DNA of 14,811 nt from Anaerolineae bacterium (lineage in GTDB: Bacteria; Chloroflexota; Anaerolineae; JACIWR01): assembly GCA_021162125.1 (NCBI GenBank), contig JAGGZG010000279.1, positions 1-14,811 on the forward strand, written 5' to 3'. Below are positions 1 to 6,549 of this stretch, piece after piece (positions within the stretch are counted from its first letter, which is position 1; each line of letters starts with the position of its first letter). Made by a program: the position numbers and the translations under genes. The notes below the pieces were generated by a model. It saw only the letters and a list, made by a program, of their open reading frames with translations, did not search any database and was not told where the DNA came from.

Positions 1-3
1 CCA

Positions 4-1434
4 ATGAACGAGTTCAAGCCACAGGCGCTCAGCGAGGAAGAGATCCGTGGGTGGTTCGGCGGGGTGACGGACGAGGAGTTCGCCCTGGCCCGCGAACGCT
101 CGCTGACGCCGCTCAAGGATGAGATTCTGTTCCAGGGGATACCGGGCACGGCCCTGGTCAAGGATACGACGGGCAAGACCTACATTGACTGTACTGCGCA
201 GGCGTGGACTCTCAACTCCGGCTATTGCAATCCCGATGTTCTGGCCGCCGTCGCCGAGCAGATGAAGTACCTGACCCACGTGCGCTATGGCTATCCCACG
301 GTGCCGCGCATCAAGCTCATCAATCGTCTGGGGGAGCTGTTCCCCGGCGACCTGAAGAAGGTGTGCCTGAACATACAGGGCGGCGGGGCGGCTATCGAGG
401 CAGCGATGAAGTTGGCCATGATCAACAAGCCGGGGGCGACGACGTTCCTCGTGGCCTGGCGGGGGTATCACGGGGCTTCGTTGGCCACGTTTGGGGCCAC
501 CCATTACATGCCCTACCTTTCGCGCTTCTCCGGCTTCGGCCTGGGCCATTTCGCCAAGTTTCCCTATCCGTACTGCTATCGCTGTCCCATCGGGCGGGAG
601 CCGCAGACCTGCGACCTGGCCTGTTTGGAGTTGGTAGAGGGGACGATCAAGTACGGGGTCAACACCCCGGTTGCCGGGTTGATTATCGAGCCGATGCAGG
701 GCGCGGGCGGGCAGGTGCCCACGCCACCGGGCTATCTGGCTGGTCTGAAGGAAATCTGCGAGAAGTACGGCATCTACCTGATTTACGATGAGTGCCAGAC
801 CGCCTTCGGGCGCGTTGGAGCGATGAGCGCCGCCGAGTACTACGGCGTGCCGCCGGACATGATGGTCCTGTCCAAGTCGCTGGGCGGCGGATTCCCTATC
901 GGCGCGCTGCTGGCCCGCTCCGATCTGAAAGGCTTCACCGCTGTGGAGGAGCACACCACTTTCGGCTCCAGCCCGCTGGTCTTCGCCGCGGCGCTGGCGA
1001 ACATCGAGGTGACGCTGCGCATGGATCTGCCGGGGCAGGCACGCAAGCAGGGCGAGCGCATCATGGCTTATCTGAAAGATCTCCAGCAGAAGTACGAGAT
1101 TATCGGCGATGTGCGTGGGGCGGGGCTGTTCATCGGCGTCGAGTTGGTGGACGACCGGGCGAGCAGGAGGCCGGCGATAGAGCGGGCGGTGGCTTTCGTG
1201 GAGATGGGTAAGAAGCTAGGCGTCATCTTCGACGTGGACATGCCCGATACGACGGAGATGATCCCGCAGCGGCGCAACGTGATCAAGATCAAGCCGCCGC
1301 TGGTCATCACCGACGAGCAGGTAGAAAAGGTGTTGCAGGTCTTCACCGCCTGCATTGATCGAGTATCGCAGATGACAGATGAGCAGAAAAGTGGTATACT
1401 TCAGAAGATGATGGCCGCGGCCCTGGGCGGGTAG
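4..1434 (+). CDS. Class III (PLP-dependent) aminotransferase
   Basis: This 476-residue protein has the full length and fold signature of class III (acetylornithine/GABA/DAPA-type) aminotransferases. It would transfer an amino group between an amine or amino acid and a keto acid through pyridoxal phosphate in the cytoplasm. Visible motifs are the glycine-rich cofactor-phosphate segment QGGGAA (125-130), WRGYHG (152-157), IIEPMQG (227-233), the Asp that pairs with the pyridine nitrogen in YDECQTAFGR (D262), and the Schiff-base lysine in LSKSLGGGFP (K291). A four-cysteine patch (C191, C194, C203, C207) matches an insert seen in some members. The usual SGSEA phosphate loop is replaced by GGGAA. 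A GTG-started sugar kinase follows 51 bp downstream on the same strand, suggesting a shared pathway. The start is the ATG at position 4, but almost no upstream sequence is visible, so the start is not secure. The substrate cannot be assigned. Confidence 0.93.
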   Translation: MNEFKPQALSEEEIRGWFGGVTDEEFALARERSLTPLKDEILFQGIPGTALVKDTTGKTYIDCTAQAWTLNSGYCNPDVLAAVAEQMKYLTHVRYGYPTVPRIKLINRLGELFPGDLKKVCLNIQGGGAAIEAAMKLAMINKPGATTFLVAWRGYHGASLATFGATHYMPYLSRFSGFGLGHFAKFPYPYCYRCPIGREPQTCDLACLELVEGTIKYGVNTPVAGLIIEPMQGAGGQVPTPPGYLAGLKEICEKYGIYLIYDECQTAFGRVGAMSAAEYYGVPPDMMVLSKSLGGGFPIGALLARSDLKGFTAVEEHTTFGSSPLVFAAALANIEVTLRMDLPGQARKQGERIMAYLKDLQQKYEIIGDVRGAGLFIGVELVDDRASRRPAIERAVAFVEMGKKLGVIFDVDMPDTTEMIPQRRNVIKIKPPLVITDEQVEKVLQVFTACIDRVSQMTDEQKSGILQKMMAAALGG

Positions 1435-1485
1435 GGGTGCTGGACAGGAATGTCCGGCTTGCAAAGTCAGTAGAGAGGGGGGACA

Positions 1486-3030
1486 GTGACCGGACAGTAC
1501 GTCATCGCCCACGACGTGGGTACGGGCGGCAGCAAGGCCGTGTTAGTGGATACGCGCGCGCGAGTGTTGGGCAGCACCTTTGAGCCCTACCCGGTGCACT
1601 ATCCCCGCTCGAATTGGGCGGAGCAGGAGCCGGAGGATTGGTGGCGGGCGGTGACGCGCAGCACGCGCCAATTGCTGGAGAAGTACAACGTTCGACCAAA
1701 GGATGTGCTGTGTACCACGTTTACCACGCAGATGCTAGGCATTCTGCCAATGGATGAGGAAGGCCAGTGTTTGCAGCGGGCGATTATCTGGCTGGACGCA
1801 CGCGCTGGGCAACAGGCGGAGCGGGCGATGCGTCGCCTGGTGCATCCCAGCGTGTTTGCCGTCATTGCTGGCGCGCGGCTTTCTGGCAAGGACTGGATCC
1901 CTAAGCTGTGGTGGCTGCGGGAGAATGCCCCCGAACTTTATGCGCAAATCGCCAAGATACTCGACGTGAACGGCTATTTGCTCTATCGCGCTACCGGCGA
2001 GATGGTGATTGATTGGACGGCGGCCTCGGTGACGGGGATGTTCGACCTGAACAAGAAGACCTGGGATCACTTTATCATCAAACTCTTCGACCTGCCCCTG
2101 GAGAAGATGCCGGAACTCAGGAGCCCCATCGAAACGGTGGGTGACGGGTTGACGGCGGAGGCCGCGCGCGAGTTCGGATTGCTGGCGGGCACGCCGGTGA
2201 TCGCCGGGGCGGGCGATGTGATGACGGCGGCGGTGGGATGTGCGGCGGTGGAAGAAGGGGACCAACACGTTTACTTGGGCACCTCCAGTTGGGTGGGGGG
2301 CATCCTCGGCAAGAAAGTGACCGGCAAGTGCGGCGTCGCTGCCATCCAGGCCGCCGAGCCCGATAAAATCTACCTGCTGGCCGAAAACGAGACGGCTGGC
2401 GCGTGCCTGAAGTGGATCGCCGACGAGTTCTACCGCGCCGAGCAGGCCGACCCTGCCGTGGAGAACGTGTACGCGCTGATGGACGCCGATGTGCAGGGCA
2501 TTGAACCGGGGTCGAACTATCTCATCTTCACCCCGTGGATGTACGGTGAGCGCGCGCCGATTGACGACATCTACGTGCGCTCCACCTTCTTCAACCTGAG
2601 TGCGGACCACAAACGTGAGCATCTGTTGCGCGCGGTGTACGAGGGCGTGGCTTACAACCTGCGTTGGACCTTCGATGTGCTTAACCAGAAGTTCCACCTG
2701 TGGCAGGATACCGTGCGCGTCGTCGGTGGGGGGGCGCGGGGCGACCCGTGGCTGCAAATCATCGCCGACGTGACGGGAAAGCGTGTGGCGCGGGTAGCGA
2801 ATCCGCAGGAGGCCGGCGCAGTGGGCGCGGCGATGGTGGCGGCCATCGGGTTGGGAGTCTACCCCGACTTTCCCTCGCTCAAGCGGGTGGTACAGATCAC
2901 GGACGTGTTTGAACCGCAGGAGTGCAACGCGGAGGTATACGATCGTCTGTACAAGGGATACAGGCAGGTGTACAGGGCCCTGCGCAAGGTGTACCGCAAG
3001 ATGAACGAGGAGCGGTTTCGGGGGACGTGA
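1486..3030 (+). CDS. FGGY-family carbohydrate kinase (xylulokinase-like)
   Basis: This 514-residue protein should phosphorylate a sugar, ketose or polyol with ATP in the cytoplasm. It shows the N-terminal ATP-binding loop HDVGTGGSK (9-17), IWLDARAG (101-108), the catalytic-base region AGAGDVMTA (240-248, D244) and the C-terminal adenine-binding signature GGGARGDPW (414-422). Length and motif order fit xylulokinase-like FGGY kinases of about 500 residues. The start is the GTG at 1486, preceded by a purine-rich GAGAGGGGG ribosome-binding stretch; no in-frame ATG fits as well. It lies between an aminotransferase and, after a toxin-antitoxin pair, a RuBisCO-like protein, so its phosphorylated product is a plausible RLP substrate. 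FGGY substrate specificity cannot be read from sequence alone; xylulose, ribulose, erythrulose, glycerol or a modified pentose are all possible. Confidence 0.93.
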   Translation: MTGQYVIAHDVGTGGSKAVLVDTRARVLGSTFEPYPVHYPRSNWAEQEPEDWWRAVTRSTRQLLEKYNVRPKDVLCTTFTTQMLGILPMDEEGQCLQRAIIWLDARAGQQAERAMRRLVHPSVFAVIAGARLSGKDWIPKLWWLRENAPELYAQIAKILDVNGYLLYRATGEMVIDWTAASVTGMFDLNKKTWDHFIIKLFDLPLEKMPELRSPIETVGDGLTAEAAREFGLLAGTPVIAGAGDVMTAAVGCAAVEEGDQHVYLGTSSWVGGILGKKVTGKCGVAAIQAAEPDKIYLLAENETAGACLKWIADEFYRAEQADPAVENVYALMDADVQGIEPGSNYLIFTPWMYGERAPIDDIYVRSTFFNLSADHKREHLLRAVYEGVAYNLRWTFDVLNQKFHLWQDTVRVVGGGARGDPWLQIIADVTGKRVARVANPQEAGAVGAAMVAAIGLGVYPDFPSLKRVVQITDVFEPQECNAEVYDRLYKGYRQVYRALRKVYRKMNEERFRGT

Positions 3031-3067
3031 GCGTATCTCTAGAGGGTGCGCTCCGAGGACGATGGCA

Positions 3068-3496
3068 ATGGGTGGTCCTTTGATAGACATTGAGACCAGG
3101 CTGCCTACACTGGTGCAAATATTTCAGGCGCACGATGTGGTGCTGGCTTATCTGTACGGCTCTCAGGCGAGGGGGGATGCCGGGCCGCTGAGCGATGTGG
3201 ATATCGCTGTCCAGTTCGCACCGCATCTCTCGGCGAAGGCCCGCTTTGAGCGGTTGTGCCGACTGGGTAGTAGATTGATGGCTGCCCTGGGACGTGATGA
3301 CGTTTACGTCGCTGATCTGGACAGTGCTTCACCCTTGCTTCGCAATCAAGTGCGGCTGCATGGCCGGTTACTTTACTGCGCAGATGACGCGGATCGAGTG
3401 CGCTTTGAGATCGAGGCGCTGCGCGATTACGAGGATACCAAACCATTGCACCGCATTCAGTATCACTACACAGTCCGATATTTTGGAGCAACGTGA
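3068..3496 (+). CDS. mntA: MntA-type minimal nucleotidyltransferase (antitoxin of HepT/MntA)
   Basis: This small protein (142 residues from the ATG at 3068) carries the nucleotidyltransferase signature LYGSQARGDAGPLSDVDIAV (29-48), with the catalytic carboxylate pair D43/D45 and a likely third carboxylate in the VADLDSASPLLRN segment. Characterised MntA proteins AMPylate a tyrosine of the partner HEPN toxin HepT and so neutralise it. The next gene overlaps its stop codon (TGATG) and encodes exactly such a HEPN protein, which supports this role strongly. Two in-frame ATGs are available, at 3062 and 3068. A GAGGA stretch at 3055-3059 is better spaced from 3068, so that one is chosen; 3062 would add two residues. 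The pair sits inside an otherwise metabolic operon. Confidence 0.9.
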   Translation: MGGPLIDIETRLPTLVQIFQAHDVVLAYLYGSQARGDAGPLSDVDIAVQFAPHLSAKARFERLCRLGSRLMAALGRDDVYVADLDSASPLLRNQVRLHGRLLYCADDADRVRFEIEALRDYEDTKPLHRIQYHYTVRYFGAT

Positions 3497-3981
3497 TGGT
3501 TGAGTTGAGCACGGTTTTAGAACGTCTGGCAGCTCTACGGCGGTACCAGACCGAACTGGAGAGGTATCGCTCGCTCACCTTTGAGGAGTACGTCGCTTCC
3601 TCGAGCAACTACTGGGCCGTGGAGCGGGGCCTACAACTGGCGGCGCAGGTGATGCTCGACGTTGGTGCGCACATCCTGGCTGCCGATTTCGCTGTCCATC
3701 CTCAGGAATACCGGGACGTGTTTGTCGAGTTGGGACGTGTGGGGGTGTTACCTCAGGAATTTGCCGAGCGCATCGCTGATCTGGCGGGATTCCGTAACAT
3801 CCTGGTCCACGAGTATCTCAAGATAGATCCACAGCGGGTCTACGACGCATTGCAGAATAATCTATCCGATCTGAAGATATTCGGTCAATGTATCGTTGAA
3901 TACCTACGACGGAGCGGGGCAATAGAGGACGAGGATTATATCACAGAGCAAGGAGGGTATGACCATGTTCCCAGGCGCTGA
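3496..3981 (+). CDS. hepT: HepT-like HEPN-domain RNase toxin (DUF86 family)
   Basis: This helical 161-residue protein has the HEPN RNase motif R-x4-H-x-Y as RNILVHEY (R100, H105, Y107). In characterised HepT toxins the motif supplies the RNA-cleaving residues, and the tyrosine is AMPylated by MntA. The spacing matches DUF86/HepT proteins, although this one is somewhat longer than the usual 130-145 residues. The extra length is a C-terminal tail (GGYDHVPRR) read through the ribosome-binding site and first codons of the RuBisCO-like gene. The ATG at 3496 overlaps the mntA stop codon; a GTG at 3493 is also in frame. The overlaps imply translational coupling with both neighbours. Family identification is secure from the motif and neighbour. 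RNase activity is inferred. Confidence 0.9.
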   Translation: MVELSTVLERLAALRRYQTELERYRSLTFEEYVASSSNYWAVERGLQLAAQVMLDVGAHILAADFAVHPQEYRDVFVELGRVGVLPQEFAERIADLAGFRNILVHEYLKIDPQRVYDALQNNLSDLKIFGQCIVEYLRRSGAIEDEDYITEQGGYDHVPRR

Positions 3982-5269
3982 TATTGAATCACTGCCGGTG
4001 GCGCTGCCCGACGGCGTGGATTACGACGAATACATCATCGGTACTTACCTGGTGTCTTATCCTAAAAAGATTCCTGTACCCAAGATGGCCCCGGCGTTGG
4101 CCATCGAGCAGAGCACGGGAACGTGGGTGCCCGTGCCCGGCGAGACGCCTGAAGTGCGCCGTAAGCACGTGGCCAAGGTCATCGGCGTGTACGAGGTGCC
4201 CGATTACGAATATGGGCTGCCGCCCCAGGTGGAGGAGCGCACCTACGTCATCCAGATCGCTTTCCCGGTCATCAACATCGGCACGCAGATTCCGATGCTG
4301 CTGACTACCGTCGTCGGCAATATCTCGATGGCCGGCAAGCTTAAGTTGATAGACGTGCGCTTCCCTGGAAAGTACGTGGACGGTTTCAAGGGGCCGAAGT
4401 TCGGCATCCCTGGCGTGCGCAAGTTGCTGGGTGTCCCCAAGCGACCATTGCTGAACAATATGATCAAACCCTGCACCGGCTATTCGCCCGAGGTCGGTGT
4501 GGAACTGTTCCGGGCGGCGGCGTTGGGTGGGTGTGACATCATCAAGGACGACGAGCTCCTGGCCGACGCCTCGTTCAACCGCGTGCAGGCGCGGGTCAAG
4601 CTGTACATGGAGGCCGAGCGCCAGGTCTTCGAGGAGACCGGCGAACACACCCTGTACACCGTCAATGTCTCCGACGAGATCCCCCGCGTATTCGAGAACG
4701 CCAGGCGGGCGGTGGAGCTGGGCTGCAATGCCATCATGGTCAACTTCCTGGCGGTGGGGTTCCCCGTGTTGCGGGCGTTGGCCGAGGACCCGGCCATCAA
4801 TGTGCCCATTCTGGGCCACATGGACGTGGCCGGCGCGTTTTACGAATCGCCGTGGCATGGGATCAGCTCACACATCGTGCTGGGCAAATTGCCGCGCCTG
4901 GCCGGGGCCGACATCGTAGTCTTCCCCGCACCCTACGGCAAGGCTCCGGTGCTACCGGAGAAGTTTTTAAGCGTGGCCAAGAACCTGAGCTTCCCGCTGT
5001 ACAACCTCAAGCCCAGTTTCCCCATGCCCAGTGGGGGCATCACCCCGGCGATGGTGCCGCAGGTGATGAAGGACCTGGGCAACCAGATCGTGATTGGATC
5101 GGGTGGAGGCATCCACGCCCATCCGCATGGGCCCGTTGCCGGGGCCAAAGCCTTCCGCCAGGCTATTGACGCCACCATGCAGGGCCGTTCGTTGGAGGAC
5201 GCGGCAGCCGAGTACGAGGAACTGCGTGTGGCGTTAGAGACCTGGCAAGAGCCGTTTATTTCAATTTAA
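3965..5269 (+). CDS. RuBisCO-like protein (RuBisCO large-chain family, probable form IV)
   Basis: This 434-residue protein belongs to the RuBisCO large-subunit family. It keeps EQSTGTW (48-54, matching the E60/T65/W66 region), VGN (117-119, matching N123), MIKP (K168, matching catalytic K175), DIIKDDE (191-197), with the carbamylated-lysine and metal-ligand triad K194/D196/E197, YGK (K326, aligning with loop-6 K334), SGGI (356-359) and GSGGGIHAHPHG (378-389). Differences from true RuBisCO include KPC instead of KPK (K177 lost) and HMDVAG instead of HRAMHA, which removes the phosphate-binding Arg295. This argues for a RuBisCO-like protein acting on another phosphorylated sugar or sugar acid, as an enolase, isomerase or decarboxylase-type enzyme, rather than CO2 fixation. 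The ATG at 3965 lies 8 nt after AGGAGG (3951-3956) and is preferred over 3959, which is too close. The gene overlaps the hepT 3' end. An FGGY kinase lies just upstream. Exact chemistry is unknown. Confidence 0.92.
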   Translation: MFPGADIESLPVALPDGVDYDEYIIGTYLVSYPKKIPVPKMAPALAIEQSTGTWVPVPGETPEVRRKHVAKVIGVYEVPDYEYGLPPQVEERTYVIQIAFPVINIGTQIPMLLTTVVGNISMAGKLKLIDVRFPGKYVDGFKGPKFGIPGVRKLLGVPKRPLLNNMIKPCTGYSPEVGVELFRAAALGGCDIIKDDELLADASFNRVQARVKLYMEAERQVFEETGEHTLYTVNVSDEIPRVFENARRAVELGCNAIMVNFLAVGFPVLRALAEDPAINVPILGHMDVAGAFYESPWHGISSHIVLGKLPRLAGADIVVFPAPYGKAPVLPEKFLSVAKNLSFPLYNLKPSFPMPSGGITPAMVPQVMKDLGNQIVIGSGGGIHAHPHGPVAGAKAFRQAIDATMQGRSLEDAAAEYEELRVALETWQEPFISI

Positions 5270-5297
5270 AAGCTGAAAACTGAAAGGAGGACGCGAA

Positions 5298-5957
5298 ATG
5301 TTAGTCTATGAACGAATGAGCCGCCATCCTATCACCGTCACGCCCGATGTGCCCATTGATGAGGCTCTGAAACTCATGCGCGAGAGCAAAGTACGCCGTC
5401 TGCCGGTGGTGGACAAGAAGGATAAGCACAAGCTGGTGGGCATTGTCTCGGAGAAAGACTTGCTCTATGCTTCACCATCACCTGCCACCTCGCTGAGCAT
5501 CTACGAGCTCCATTACCTGGTCTCCAAGATCAAGGTCGCGGACGTGATGACCAAGGACGTGATCACCGTCGGGGAGTACACCCCGTTGGAAGAGGCTGCG
5601 CGGATCATGGTGGACCACAAGATCGGTGGTTTGCCGGTGGTGCGCGACGGGACGCTGGTGGGCATCATCACCGAGACCGACCTGTTCAAAATCTTCCTCG
5701 AACTCCTGGGGGCGCGCGAGGCTGGGGTGCGGCTGACGATGCTGGTACCGGAGCAATCTGGCGTCCTGGCGACTATTACCCGCGAGATTGTGGAAATGGG
5801 TGGCAACATCGTCACCCTGGGCACCTTCCTGGGTGAGGATCCCACCAACCGCTTGATCACTGTCAAAGTGGCAGACGTGGAGCAGGAAAAGCTGGTCGCT
5901 AGCATGGAGGCACTGGGTATGGAGATCGTAGACGTGCGGATGTGTGAGCGCTGTTAG
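5298..5957 (+). CDS. CBS-CBS-ACT domain regulatory protein (AcuB-like)
   Basis: This 219-residue cytoplasmic protein has two CBS domains followed by an ACT domain. CBS1 is about residues 5-60 (MSRHPITVTPDVPIDEAL, ending LVGIVSEKDLL). CBS2 is about 80-134 (VADVMTKDVITV, ending LVGIITETDLF). The ACT domain is about 144-215 (VRLTMLVPEQSGVLATITRE). CBS pairs bind adenosine ligands such as AMP, ATP or SAM, and ACT domains bind amino acids or other small effectors, so the protein probably senses energy or metabolite status. The layout matches AcuB-type proteins; no catalytic domain is present. It begins 28 bp after the RuBisCO-like gene behind a strong AAAGGAGG site (5281-5288), so it is probably co-transcribed and may tune the upstream enzymes. 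Its partner and ligand are unknown. Confidence 0.88.
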   Translation: MLVYERMSRHPITVTPDVPIDEALKLMRESKVRRLPVVDKKDKHKLVGIVSEKDLLYASPSPATSLSIYELHYLVSKIKVADVMTKDVITVGEYTPLEEAARIMVDHKIGGLPVVRDGTLVGIITETDLFKIFLELLGAREAGVRLTMLVPEQSGVLATITREIVEMGGNIVTLGTFLGEDPTNRLITVKVADVEQEKLVASMEALGMEIVDVRMCERC

Positions 5958-5970
5958 TAGACGGCTGTGC

Positions 5971-6017
5971 AGGATAACTCTCAGAGGATGGGGTGAGAGC
6001 GCGATCCTTGCCCCATC
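5971..6017 (+). promoter_or_regulatory. Putative structured leader / H-type pseudoknot upstream of the mvhD-like gene
   Basis: CTCTCA (5978-5983) pairs with TGAGAG (5994-5999). The loop segment GATGGGG (5987-5993) is perfectly complementary to CCCCATC (6011-6017). Together these form an H-type pseudoknot with abutting stems of 6 and 7 bp, a 3-nt first loop and an 11-nt last loop. A competing outer stem, AGGAT (5971-5975) with ATCCT (6004-6008), could enclose the first hairpin. The structure ends 27 nt before the start codon at 6045. It matches no riboswitch class that I recognise. The pairing is seen directly; regulatory function is inferred. Confidence 0.35.
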
Positions 6018-6044
6018 TAAGAGAAATCACCCAAGGAGCAACCC

Positions 6045-6467
6045 ATGCCCGAATTTGAACCGCGTATCGTCGCCTTTCTGTGTAACTGGTGTACCTACAC
6101 CGGGGCAGACTTGGCGGGCACCTCTCGCATTCAATACCCACCCAACGTGCGCATTATCCGCCTGATGTGCTCCGGTGGTTTGGACCCTGTCTACGTGACC
6201 AAAGCTTTATTGGAAGGGGCGGACGGCGTGCTCATCGGCGGCTGCCATCCAGGGGATTGCCATTATCAGAGCGGCAACTACAAGGCCAGGCGACGGGTGG
6301 CCATCCTCAAGACCATCCTGGAGCAATTGGGCTTCGATCCCGACCGCGTGTGGCTGCGCTGGATCAGCGCCAGCGAGGGCCAGTATTTCGCTGATACGGT
6401 GACGGAAATGGTCGCCGCGCTCAAGGAGAAGGGGCCCAATCCCGTTCGGGAGCTGTGGGGCATCTAG
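6045..6467 (+). CDS. MvhD-like [2Fe-2S] electron-transfer subunit (hydrogenase delta-type)
   Basis: This 140-residue protein matches the MvhD/FrhD-type hydrogenase iron-sulfur (delta) family, which passes electrons between a hydrogenase or formate dehydrogenase and heterodisulfide-reductase-like flavoproteins. Conserved features are FLCNWCTYTGADLAG (11-25, C13 and C16), RLMCSGG (39-45, C42) and LIGGCHPGDCHY (63-74, C67 and C72); these cysteines are the expected [2Fe-2S] ligands. Length is normal for a stand-alone MvhD. A GGAG ribosome-binding site within CCAAGGAGCAACCC precedes the ATG at 6045. No hydrogenase large subunit and no HdrA are visible in the window. The neighbours are instead ferredoxin-like proteins and a fumarate-reductase-like flavoprotein, so its usual partners appear to be replaced. 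The family call is secure; the partner assignment is inferred from gene order. Confidence 0.9.
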   Translation: MPEFEPRIVAFLCNWCTYTGADLAGTSRIQYPPNVRIIRLMCSGGLDPVYVTKALLEGADGVLIGGCHPGDCHYQSGNYKARRRVAILKTILEQLGFDPDRVWLRWISASEGQYFADTVTEMVAALKEKGPNPVRELWGI

Positions 6468-6505
6468 GGGGAGTGCGAGGGTGTCCCCTCGTTCCTTCCT
6501 CCCCC
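6467..6505 (+). other. Intergenic two-part hairpin between mvhD-like and ferredoxin genes
   Basis: Outer stem GGGGGAG (6467-6473) pairs with CTCCCCC (6499-6505). Inner stem CGAGGG (6476-6481) pairs with CCCTCG (6486-6491) around a TGTC loop. It begins at the mvhD-like stop codon. No T-run follows, so it is more likely an mRNA stabilising, processing or attenuating structure than a terminator. Confidence 0.4.
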
Positions 6506-6549
6506 TCAATATCTCGTGAGTGGCGCAGAATTGTGGAGAGGTGAAATCT

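Noticed and set aside
1440..1457. Small palindrome CTGGACAGGAATGTCCGG between aminotransferase and kinase
   Set aside because: Only a 5-bp core stem with no T-run and no clear regulatory context; too weak to call a terminator or operator.
1735..3090. Long minus-strand open frame (451 codons) opposite the FGGY kinase
   Set aside because: It mirrors a clear kinase gene, has no recognisable domain, is low in complexity and His/Arg-rich as expected from antisense of GC-rich codons, and has no ribosome-binding site.
3989..4858. Minus-strand open frame (289 codons) opposite the RuBisCO-like gene
   Set aside because: Antisense shadow of a conserved gene; its composition is typical of complementary-frame translation and it has no motif.
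3965..5269. Reading the RuBisCO-family gene as a true CO2-fixing RuBisCO
   Set aside because: Counterparts of K177 and R295 and the HRAMHA segment are altered, and neither a small-subunit nor a phosphoribulokinase gene is present, so form IV is the better call.
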